Assembly (NCBI GenBank): GCA_016748015.1
Contig: JAAOMT010000187.1
Location: 130,087 to 194,086 of the forward strand
Source: Geosiphon pyriformis
Taxonomy: Eukaryota > Glomeromycota > Glomeromycetes > Archaeosporales > Geosiphonaceae
Length of the DNA stretch: 64,000 nt
Direction: 5' to 3'
The position numbers and the translations under genes are program-made. Positions 23,688 through 33,407 of the stretch are shown here, one piece after another (the first letter of the stretch is position 1; every line of letters starts with the position of its first letter). A model generated the notes under the pieces. The model saw only the letters and a list, made by a program, of their open reading frames with translations. It searched no databases and was not told the origin of the DNA.

Positions 23688-24370
23688 TTGGTTCCCCGAA
23701 ATTCCACTCAACCAAGACCCAACCACTACCACACTCAACCCAGTTATTTAACAATGCCAGAAGAACAGAATTTTCACTATACTGCACTCTCGGAAGATAG
23801 AGCTGCAGCACAACAACAACAAAACCCTTCTCATAAACACACCACTATTCCACCAGCCCAAATTGCTGAAAATGCCAATCTCTCTGATATCTTTCCTTTT
23901 GAATTTGAAGCAAATAAATTACCATTCTTGCTTAGCAATACAGTGGCTAATGAGCAAAAAGCCATCACTGCAATATACACAGAAGCTGAAGTAGAAGGAA
24001 AGCCAATTCGCTTGATCCTAGACAGTGGATCCGCTGGAAGCATTATCATCTACCAGTTAATGCAACAGTTGAAAAGAAATGTCGACCGACCAGCTCAAAC
24101 AGTAATCGTCACTGCTAATGGCATAAAAAAGACACCAGTAGAAGAAATTGACAATTTTCCGTTCACTCTTGATGGAATCACCATTCTAGTCAAAGTTCTT
24201 GTAATGGATGCACCCCAGTACCAAGCTCTTGTCAGAAATAATTGGCTTCAAAAAGCCAATGCTAATCTGAATTGGGAAACACAAAAGTTAACAATCTCCT
24301 ACCAAGGACAACACGTCTGGGTACCTGCCATTTGTGGTACATTCAACAAATGCTTTGAAAAAGCCCCGGC
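23688..24370 (+). pseudogene. Gypsy-A-1 aspartic protease region
   Basis: Same frame as Gag. The active-site motif appears as LILDSGSAGSIIIYQLMQQL at 24013-24072, where DSGS takes the place of the DTG/DSG loop of retropepsins. A second hydrophobic strand with NNWLQKANANLNW follows near 24237-24275, as in other Ty3 proteases. It would cleave the polyprotein. No stop lies inside this piece, but the polyprotein around it is broken. Confidence 0.85.
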
Positions 24371-25178
24371 TTTTGAATTTGAACCAGAAGAAGAAAAACC
24401 AATAATTGAAACATTCATGGCTCTTGGATCAACGTCCAACTGGGCTGATGAAACAAAACAAGAACATTTTACTCCACACACTAAATCCGAAACCTCTGGA
24501 TGGAATATACCTTACTCAAAACCTAAACTAAAGAAACGACGCCCCTATATTCCCCTTAAATATAGAGACTGCCACAAAAAACTATCGTCAATGAGAGCCT
24601 GCATTTCACCTGAAGAAGAATATGAGAATCATACTTGTTATTACTGTAAGGCTTGCCACAGAGAGCGATAGGGCCATCTAATAAAAAGGAGTGGAAAATG
24701 GGACAACACTCTTTGTTTGACTTGTGGAGATATGCTACCAGAAGAATGCAATTGGATTGATGTAGCAATGAGAGAAGGTGTTTGCAATCAGACCTGCCAA
24801 TATGCTTTATCAATTTCAAAAAAAGTAAAAAGAGGAACACCCTTTAATGCAGCATACAACAGTGCTCTCAACAAACTTTATTACTACCCTTATGATGCTG
24901 AGATGATTTTTGACTTAGCAATGACATTAATTAATGGAGCTACCAAAGAAGATGTTCGTCAAATGAAGGAAGCGGAATACATTGAATACACTATAGAATT
25001 AGCTGGATTCGATTATGAAAATGAAGTAGAAGTCTACCACCAAATTGCAAGTCACACCTATCCAACCCAAGAAGCTCAAATTCAACGATTAGAGCAAATG
25101 AACATTAGGCTATGTGAAAAATGCATTATGTCTTGCGATGAACAATAGTGTCTTGAATGCTATGCTCTTAGTATCCCC
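24371..25178 (+). pseudogene. Gypsy-A-1 Cys-rich module between protease and dUTPase
   Basis: Frame 0 continues past a TGA at 24669-24671 and another stop (TAG) at 25146-25148. It contains several Cys pairs: CYYCKAC near 24640, CLTC near 24717, CNQTC near 24785, CEKCIMSC near 25112-25140 and CLEC just after the TAG. Between them lies an acidic helical stretch (MKEAEYIEYTIELAGFD). The spacing suggests two zinc-binding sites. I do not recognise the domain, and it is not part of the usual Ty3 layout. The matching part of Gypsy-A-2 lies beyond the window. Confidence 0.65.
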
Positions 25179-25715
25179 TTGCCCAGCGAAAATGATGAGA
25201 ATGAAATTGAATTTGGAGAACCTGAAGAAACGGAAGAAATTGAAACAACACCCATCTACCTTATCAAAAATCAGCCTGCCTTACAACTTAAATACTTCAA
25301 CAACAATGAACAAGGAATAAAACCCGAAAAAGCACACAAAATTGATGCTGGATATGACCTAAGATATCCAGGCAAGGATACTCTTGTTCTCAAACCCAAA
25401 TCTCTCACAAAAATCAACCTCAAAATTGCACTTGAAATCCTGCTAGGAGCAATGGTTTAAATCGCCTCCCAGTCCTCTCTGGCAAGCAAAGAAATCAATG
25501 TCAGAGGAGGAATAATCGATGCTGGATATACTGAAAACATAACAGTGATGCTTTAAAATGAAACTGACAAACCATTCAAGATTGAACATGCTGAAAAAAT
25601 TGCCCAAGCTATTTATCTACCCCTAATCAACATTTTGGGTTTACAACTAGTTAATCAAAGAGAGCAATTAAGAAAGAGCAATAGAGGAACCCAAGGTTTT
25701 GGTTCAACTGGATGA
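25179..25715 (+). pseudogene. Gypsy-A-1 dUTPase domain (five motifs, three stops)
   Basis: dUTPase splits dUTP to dUMP and pyrophosphate, keeping uracil out of DNA copies. All five family motifs can be placed in order: AGYDL at 25347-25361, SSLASK at 25473-25490, GGIIDAGYTENI at 25506-25541 with the Asp and Tyr that contact deoxyuridine, EKIAQ near 25593-25607, and RGTQGFGSTG at 25683-25712. Motif 4 has lost the usual Gly and has Lys for Arg. Stops are TAA 25458-25460, TAA 25554-25556 and TGA 25713-25715; Gypsy-A-2 has CAA at all three. The domain sits between the Cys-rich module and RT in the same frame. Confidence 0.88.
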
Positions 25716-27555
25716 TTCACAGTTCCAGTTAATATAGCTCTTAATACACAGAACAAATCCCACCAGATTCTCAGACTTTCACAACCGATTACCATCTCAC
25801 TCTTTGGAGAACATCTGGAAATCTACACCTGCCCAAAGCCAACAACCACACAACAAATTTTTGAGTCTAATGAGCAAGTCTGCTTGGAACATAATATTTC
25901 GATCCCAAACATTTATATTCCAGAAGAAACAAAGAAAGTCCGAGTTACTTTTTACAACCCCAATAATTACCCCATAATTTTATTAAATAATTTAGAAATT
26001 GGAGTTATTCACAGTAATATATTTCAACAAGAATTACCCCAAACAGTTCCCGATTTCTCTGAAATTATTGGACATTCAATACCAAAAATCAACCCAAACC
26101 CCAGCTCCGAAAACTACCATGTTGTCATGGAAAAACTATCTCAAATTAACATGGGACAACTTGAACCACAACAACAGACTCAGCTCAAAGAGCTAATTAC
26201 AGAATTTGCTGATATCTTTGCCGAAAACAACAATGACTTAGGAAGAATTGATTTGGTTCAACACCAAATCTATACAAGAAATGCCAAACCCAGGCGACAA
26301 CAAGCCTACTGAGTTGCTCCAGAAAGTCACCAATTTATCCGAGAAGAAGTACAACGGATGCTTAACAATAGGCTTATTCAACCATCAATAAGCCCATGGG
26401 CCTCACCCGTGGTCCTAGTTAAAAAGAAAAATGGAAAGATACGATTTTGTGTTGATTACTGACAACTCAACAGTGTCACCATTGGGGATGCCTACTCTCT
26501 TCCCTGAATTGATGACATGTTGGATGCCCTTGGAAAGTCCAAATACTTTTTGACATTAGATTTAGAGAGTGAATACTGGCAAGTTTCTATGGACCCCAAA
26601 GACCACCCCAAAACAGCATTTACCACTCAAGGAGGAAATTACGAGTTTAATGTAATGCCTTTTAGATTATGCAATGCACCAGCAACATTCCAAAGACTCA
26701 TGGATGTTGTTTACAAAGGCCTCCTTTGGAAATCAGTAGTAGTTTATTTTGATGACACTCATGTTTATTTACCATCTTTCGAGCTACATTTAATTCACTT
26801 ACAAGAAGTTTTTCAATGATTATGGAAAGCAGAATTGAAACTGAACATTGAAAAATGCTACTTTGGAAAAACAAGTTTAGCTTTTCTTGGTCACATTGTG
26901 AGCAAAGATGGAATTAAACCAGACCCTGGAAAAATCAGTACTGTCAAGAACTTCAAGACTCCATGAAATACCACAGAATTAAGAAGATTTATTGGATTAG
27001 CATCCTATTACCGAAAATTCATCAAAGGATTCTCAGAAATTGCAAAACCCCTCAACCAGCTCACTACTAAAAATGTCGAATACAAATAAACAGAAGAACA
27101 CCAAAATGCCTTTGAGATACTTAAAGAAAAACTCATAACAGCTCCAATCCTCACCTATCCAGATTTCAACAACCAATTCTGATTAGCAACTGACGCCTCT
27201 TATACTGCCTTTGGTGCCATCCTATCACAGTTAGATGACAATGGAAATGAGCAAGTAATTGCTTATGCTAGTAGAACATTAAAGCCAGCTGAAAAGAACT
27301 ACCCCACAACAGAATTAGAAACCGCAGCAGTAATCTGTTCCCTACATCACTTTAATCTTTACCTCAGACCCAAAGAATTTGATATTATCACTGATAATAT
27401 TGGACTTAAATGACTTCAGAACAAAAACACCCAGCTGAATGCAAAACAAACCCGATGGACAGGATTTTTAGTTAATTACCAATACATTGTACACCACAAA
27501 CCAGGAAAACTTCATACCAATGTTGATTGTCTCTCAAGAATGAGGCAAGATTAGA
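25716..27555 (+). pseudogene. Gypsy-A-1 reverse transcriptase and RNase H (broken)
   Basis: A spacer with beta-rich look (25884-26130) precedes RT. RT motifs: VKKKNGKIRFCVDY, LTLDLESEYWQV, FNVMPFRLCNAPATFQRLMD, and the catalytic box VVVYFDDTHVY at about 26737-26769 (YLDD in Gypsy-A-2). RNase H: LATDASYTAFGAI (first Asp) near 27185, TELETAAV, DIITDN, and VDCLSR at its end. Stops include TGA in CVDY-x-QLNS, LP-x-IDDML, AY-x-VAPE (26311-26313), FQ-x-LWK, TP-x-NTTE, F-x-LATDAS and GLK-x-LQN, and TAA in YK-x-TEE. The frame ends at TAG 27553-27555 and integrase follows in another frame. Confidence 0.9.
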
Positions 27556-28989
27556 AAACAAAACCAATACCCATTTGAATTAACAGCATCAAAACAACAA
27601 ACAATGAACCCTGAAAACTACAACAATCTCAAACAATATCTGGAGACATTAACAATCCCAACAGATTGGTCCCCAGACAAAAAACATCAGTTACAACAAC
27701 AAGCCAAACAATATTTTCTACACAACAACATTATCTATTATCGAAATTTCAAAAACCCAACCAAACCACTCAGATTAATACAAGAACAGAAAAAGGAGAC
27801 CATTTTATACAACATGCACTCAGATCCTTCATCAGCATACTTCGGAAAAGATAGCACCACCCAAAGAACACTAGAATATTACTTTTGGCCTCGAATGAGA
27901 AAAGACATTCACAAATATGTCAAATCTTGTGATAGTTGTCAAAGAAGAGGAGAAACTTGCCCTACAGAACCTTTAAATCCAATCAAAATTGGACAGCCTT
28001 TTGACAGAGTTGGTATCAATTTAGTCGGACCACTATCTATCACCACTTAAGGAAACCGTTATATTGCAGTAGCTGTAGACTATTTTACTAAATGGCCTAA
28101 AGCCAGAGCCATTCAATGAGCAGATGCGAAATCAGTAGCAAAATTCATCTACAAAGACATCATTTGTAGACACGGATGTCCAATTGAACTTTTATCTGAT
28201 CAAGGAACACACTTTGTGAACAACCTGATACAAGAAATTTGCGAACAATTTAATGTCAAAAGACCTCTGTCTTTGCCCTACCATCTACAAACAAATGGAC
28301 TTGTGGAATGTTTTAACAGAACATTGTGTGAGTCATTAGCCAAAGTCTCAACCAATTTTGAGCAAGAATGGGATCTCTTTATTCCATCAGTGTTACTAGC
28401 ATATAGGACATTAAAACAAGATACCACGAAACACACACTATTTGATTTAACTTATGGAAGGACGGCAACATTACCAATTAGTTTCACAGTGGAAACATAC
28501 CCAGCATAACCGATCGATGAAAACAATTTCTAAGAAACGCTTCAGCAAAGAGTCTACACTCTGCTTAGCACATTGGAAAGAAAATGACAAATAGCAGCCA
28601 CTCATATTGAACACTCCCAAGCTCAACAAAAAGAACGGCATGATAACAAATTGTTTTCAGCCACCAATGAATTTAAAATTGGAAACAAAGTTCTCTTACA
28701 CAGAACTAAAGCTGAAAAACAATGGAATAAAAAATTTGAAAATAAATGGGATGGACCATTTTTTATCCATGAAGTCCTAGACAACGGATCATACAAGCTA
28801 AGACTTGATAACAAAATCCTAGCAAAAGTTGCACATGGAGATTGTTTGAAACACTATCATTTCAGAAACAATCCTGAACCATTAATTCCACAAATTGGTA
28901 CACATTCCCCTTTGGTCAGTCCCGAAGACATTTCCCGAAACTTAGAACCAATAGTTGTCATTGAACAACCTTCCAACCTGAACACTTAA
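27543..28989 (+). pseudogene. Gypsy-A-1 integrase (broken)
   Basis: Reading shifts to the +1 frame relative to RT; it is open from 27543 and the first Met is at 27604. The N-terminal zinc region ends in CDSCQRRGETC near 27930. The DDE core shows VGINLVGP (Asn for the first catalytic Asp, a G-to-A change), LSDQGTHFVNN for the second Asp near 28195, and GLVECFNRTL for the Glu near 28295. A GPY/F-like C-terminal piece (KFENKWDGPFFIHEV) lies at 28735-28780. Stops: TAA at 28048-28050, a TGA in AIQ-x-ADAK near 28118 that Gypsy-A-2 shares, and more near 28507-28590. It would insert the cDNA. Confidence 0.88.
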
Positions 28990-29546
28990 TTTAATTTTAC
29001 TAGTTATTTTCTTATAATTTAGAAACAATCTCACAAAAACAAAACAAAAATAACATAAAAACCCATACACCAAAAATAATTTTCTTTTATTTCAAATCGC
29101 TTATAATGACTATTCTCAAAACATTCAACAATTATCCCAAAAACTAATGTTAGCTTTAAAAACAATACNNNNNNNNNNNNNNNNNNNNCAAAATCCTAGC
29201 AAAAGTTGCACATGGAGATTGTTTGAAACACTATCATTTCAGAAACAATCCTGAACCATTAATTCCACAAATTGGTACACATTCCCCTTTGGTCAGTCCC
29301 GAAGACATTTCCCGAAACTTAGAACCAATAGTTGTCATTGAACAACCTTCCAACCTGAACACTTAATTTAATTTTACTAGTTATTTTCTTATAATTTAGA
29401 AACAATCTCACAAAAACAAAACAAAAATAACATAAAAACCCATACACCAAAAATAATTTTCTTTTATTTCAAATCGCTTATAATGACTATTCCTCAAAAC
29501 ATTCAACAATTATCCCAAAAACTAATGTTAGCTTTAAAAACAATAC
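28812..29546. repeat. Duplicated flanks around a 20-N scaffold gap
   Basis: 28812-29168 (357 bp) and 29189-29546 (358 bp) are the same sequence apart from one inserted C near 29491. They flank exactly 20 N (29169-29188). This looks like two contig ends that overlap but were not merged, not a biological duplication. Confidence 0.9.
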
Positions 29547-30202
29547 CTGAATTATCCATTACTGTTACTAAAAACCACATTAATTATACCCAAACAGAAG
29601 TAGTTACAAATTTAGCCCCAAATTCATGAAAATATCACCCATATAAGAAAAACACAAGAAGTTATACTGGAATTCACCTGCCAGAACTTTTAAAGCTTGC
29701 TTTAAGAGAAAACCTAATGCTCACTCCAATTAGTATTCCACCAAATGCTACAAGTCAACAAAGACTTTAATTGTGTCTCAATGAGGAAAACACTGAATAT
29801 CCTCCAATCTATAGATATTTCCACATTAGAAAAACACTCTACGAACGGAAACTGGAACTTACAACAGCAAACCTCACAAAAGAAACTATTCAAAAACAAC
29901 TCCACAATGAATTCAAGACAACAGCTGGACCAACAAACAGTCGCTACAAGCTCAGAGCTGCTCTTAGACTTTATGACCTATTCCACACCTGTGAAAACAT
30001 ACTGCAAAACCCAATTTTTCAACCTTTGAAAATTCAATATATTGGAAAGCTTACAGAACTGAAATTTCAACAATTTTCAGACCAAATTTCTTCAATAATT
30101 TTGGATTATTATCTGGAAATAACAGACAGTATTTGGACTTTGATGAAGCTCAGTCTTAAAGAGGAGGTTATGTTATCAGACGAAATTAGAGATATTATTT
30201 AG
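29524..30202 (+). pseudogene. Gypsy-A-1 ORF3, conserved protein of unknown function
   Basis: A reading frame after integrase starts MLALKTIPELSITVT (ATG at 29525-29527; also before the gap at 29146). It continues through YHPYKKNTRSYTGIHLPELL, PIYRYFHIRKTLYERK and a helical second half (LTELKFQQFSDQISSIILDYY). TGA near 29628 and TAA near 29768 break it, and the last part is shifted, since a different frame gives the conserved ending LDFDEAQS before the purine tract. Gypsy-A-2 and Gypsy-B carry homologous ORFs in the same place. No signal peptide or membrane segment is seen, so it does not look like an envelope gene. Confidence 0.7.
30158..30167 (+). other. Polypurine tract
   Basis: AAAGAGGAGG lies three bases before the 3' LTR, where plus-strand DNA synthesis is primed. 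The minus-strand copy Gypsy-A-2 has the same tract next to its LTR (complement near 59581-59592). Confidence 0.8.
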
Positions 30203-31106
30203 CATAAAATTATCTTATAATTCCTATCATTAATTAGCATATATTATCATTTCAAATGATTACTTATTACATTAGCAAAAATGTCCGAAATTATCATTTA
30301 ATTATTAATCCAAATTGTATACAACACAAATGTAACCTAATTGCGATGATCAATCATGCAATACCCCAAACTATGTAACATTCAGAAGTTTGCCAAAATT
30401 TGTAGAAATTCGCTGAAATAACTTATAGTTCACCGAAATTTATCTTTAGTTCAGCAAAATTGTAGGAAATAGCAAAGTTCAAGTTTATAGAATAGTGTTA
30501 CAACAAGTTGTATAAAAAAAGAGCTTCTCTTTTCAAGAAAATGTATCTTATTCTAGATTTATCACTTAGAACTATTTCTATACACAAAAGAAATAAAAAT
30601 CAAATAATTTGAAAAACCAAATTCTTTAATTAGTACACTTGGAAAATTCCCAAAACCCAACTAACGTTTTGAAATTGATTAGCTACCAATTTCAATAAAC
30701 TGTTGGTAACTCTAGGCCTGGATAGAAAACGTTTCTCTTGACAAAAATTCTATTTCTTTTATATTTCTTTTATTTTCTTTTATTTTCCTATCATAATTAT
30801 TAGAGTAATCTATAGACGAGATTTCTGTAGAAGAGTTGACTTTCACAGCAAAATAACTACACATTTTTAGTGAGCTTCCAGATGAGCAATTTCTGGGAAA
30901 GAGTTGACGTTTACTACAACGTAACTACATAAAGTTACTGGCAAGGAATTGGCCATTCCACTTATAAGCCCAGCAGTTCAAATTATAGGAGATAATTTAA
31001 AGATAAATTCAGTTATTGGAGGTTCAACTACATCCAGAAAACGCAAATTTACAACAGACAGGCATCAACAACATTTAAGAAAAGAGACCAAAAACCTCCA
31101 GTAACA
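30171..31106 (+). repeat. Gypsy-A-1 3' LTR
   Basis: 936 bp from TGTTATCAG to CAGTAACA. It differs from the 5' LTR by scattered transitions and by lacking ~42 bp of the tandem array (30386-30470). Confidence 0.92.
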
Positions 31107-31329
31107 CTGTATATTAGTTAAGCTAAATAATATTATATTAAATTCAAAATTTTTTTTATGTATAATAAATAATATTTTTTATTATTTGAATTTATAATTA
31201 TTTATTAATATTTATTATTTAAGTTTAATATAAAAAACTATTTTTTTTTGCCAAATAAGTTAAATAACTCTTAAATTCATAAAATTAAATAATAAATATT
31301 ATAAATAATATTATATAAAAAAAAAACTC
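31107..31329. other. AT-rich spacer between Gypsy-A-1 and LINE-C
   Basis: Short A/T-run DNA with no reading frame. It does not continue the LINE-E tail seen left of Gypsy-A-1. Confidence 0.6.
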
Positions 31330-31451
31330 TTTCTTTCATTGATCCCCTGGTCACAATGAGAACTTTGAGTTGTCACTGAAATAGCCTTCTTTTTCCCTTT
31401 CTCTTTCACCTTTCTCCAGTTATTTCTTCAGACATTCCCTCTTTTGTTGCT

Positions 31452-33407
31452 ATGGAACCAGTGGGCTTTGCTGCTGGTGGTTCTGGGTCCATTTCGGCTG
31501 GGTTGAGGACCCAGTCTGGTGTCAAAAATAAGCGCTTGGTTGGTCCTCATTCTCATGGTGCATCCTATAAGAAGCTGAAGAAATCTGTGGTGGTTGACGG
31601 GTTGGTGGAGTCGTCTGCTGGTGTTTTGAATGTTATGGATGAAAGTGGTGATGGATTTAACATTGGGCGATCGTGGGCTAGCAAAGTCAACAGCAAAGTG
31701 GACAGCGTGAATAGTGTCTCGGACTTGGATAATGTGGAAAACGTTGTTACTAAGGAAACTTGCTATGCAGAATCAGATGTTTCGGGTTTGAACGACAACA
31801 TGAATGATGCCATACCAAGGAAGACGCATACTCGCACCTATGTTCTGAACAGTAAGCCACCACCTCTTTTTTTCAATGTTCCAAGTGATGGTGAGGATAC
31901 TTTGTCTCTCCTGAGTCCCAAATTTTATGGATCCAATTGCCTTCCTCTAATCGGGTCATGTGCACCAGAGAAACGGAATTTTAATTTGTCAAAATTGTTT
32001 GCATTAGATATTGAGCTATCTGCCATTCCTGGCAAAACTAATAATGATAAAATGATCAGTTTGAAAAAAAATTTTTATCACATTGATGGGTTTGGGAGAG
32101 CCTCAACTCCCTCAAAATTCCCAGGAATCATCAGATCCTCATTTACATCTGAAATTAGTTTAAATAAGGCTAAGGAATTGGCAATCAGTGAGAAAATTTT
32201 AGTCAATGATAATCTGAGAAAATCAAGTGTCCGTTCAGATTGGGAAGTAATAGTCAAGGAGATCTCAGTGGATCTTTCCAGATTGGCGGTGGAGTCAGTT
32301 TTTTCCAAATTTGGCAAGGTTGTTTCAATCAAAATGCAGCTAATTGGTCTCTGGCAAAAGGCTCTGGTCGAATTTGAGTCATCTGAAGTAGCTAGTCTGG
32401 TTGCTTCCAAATAGTCAGTTCTCATGGGAAAGGATTTGGTGTGTGTGGCTTTGGCAATCAATGATAAACAAACGTGGATATCGAGAAATCAGCATCAGGC
32501 TTTGCTTTATACTCTTCCAGTTGGCACCAATGTCCATAATCTCTCCTGTTTGTTGGAGTCATATGGTGGAAAGACTTGTTACATTGGCTGTAATCCTAAT
32601 TCATATGTTTGTGATAGATGTGCTGTAATTTGTTTTGGTGATGAGGCATCTAAGTTGGCTGCTATTGATACTGTTCCAGTTTTCAAAGGTGTAAGTTTGC
32701 ATTGGGCTGGTCTTTTTTTGGCCAGTTGCACTCATTGTAAACAATTTGGTCATGTTATGGTCAACTGCTCCTTGGGTGAGTATTCTGGTGTTTGAGGGAA
32801 GAGGGTGGTTTCTGAGCAAGATTGGATTCGTCTAGCTGGGATATATAAGAAAAAGTCAGCTTCTATTGCTCATCCGGTCTCATTTGGTGGTAAAACATAG
32901 GCCCAAGTTGCTGGTGGCTCTCCTTTTCATGTGACTTTTTCTGATTTGATTGGTGCTGGTTTGCATTTTGGTTTGGTTTATTCTTCAATGGTGACTGACT
33001 CTCCTACCATTTCTCATTTGAATGACTGGCTGGCAATTTTGGAGCGCTCTTTGGAGCTTTTGACTGACCACGTTTCTGGCATTTTGGTTCGACTGGAATC
33101 CATTGATTTGGTTCCTGTAATGACCCCTTCTCTGAGCCTTCTTTCTGTTGTTTCTGAAACTTTGACTTCTAATGTGAATTCTGATATGATTATGAATACT
33201 GCTTTGGTCTCATCTGGTACTCCTCTATCTGTTATTTATAATGCTGTTGTTGAGTTCAGCTCTAGTAGTTCCAAAGTCCTCACTGCCAAAGTGGGTGGTT
33301 TGGAAACAAAATTGATTGCTTTGGAGGCCTTGGTTAGTTCAGTTTTGGATAAGTTAAATATTCTGTGCTCTGGTTCAGATTTGTCAGTTCCCCTGTCTTC
33401 TCAATGA
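31452..33407 (+). pseudogene. LINE-C ORF1 (three nonsense codons)
   Basis: One frame throughout, about 650 codons. Stops: TAG 32412-32414 (Trp in LINE-A at EWSILIGKD), TGA 32793-32795 and TAG 32898-32900 (Trp expected in KTWAQ). The N-terminal ~140 residues differ from LINE-A and LINE-B, so the amino end is subfamily specific. Conserved blocks (FALDIELSAIPGKT, FGRASTPSKFPGIIR, VKEISVDLS) precede a zinc knuckle CTHCKQFGHVMVNC at about 32728-32770. A Ser/Leu-rich C-terminus ends in the ATGA overlap. Confidence 0.86.

Larger units (their letters stand above)
20922..31106 (+). mobile_element. Gypsy-A-1, full-length Ty3/gypsy-type LTR retrotransposon (inactive)
   Basis: Two LTRs bounded by TGTTA...TAACA enclose Gag, protease, a Cys-rich module, dUTPase, RT, RNase H, integrase and ORF3. 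RT and RNase H before integrase is the Ty3/gypsy order. A primer-binding site follows the 5' LTR and a purine tract precedes the 3' LTR. Numerous stops disable it. The span includes a 20-N gap with duplicated flanks. The four bases outside the ends differ (TCAT and CTGT), so no target duplication is visible. Confidence 0.92.

Noticed and set aside
21942-28989. TGA read as tryptophan (alternative genetic code)
   Set aside because: SEC31 uses TGG for Trp and ends normally, element stops also include TAG and TAA, and many TGAs fall on Arg codons (CGA in the other copy). Decay explains them better.
29145-29546. Two separate ORF3 starts as a gene duplication
   Set aside because: The duplication ends exactly at the N gap and differs by one base, which is an assembly overlap.
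29524-30202. Envelope-like gene after integrase
   Set aside because: The position fits, but no signal peptide, membrane helix or cleavage site is visible.
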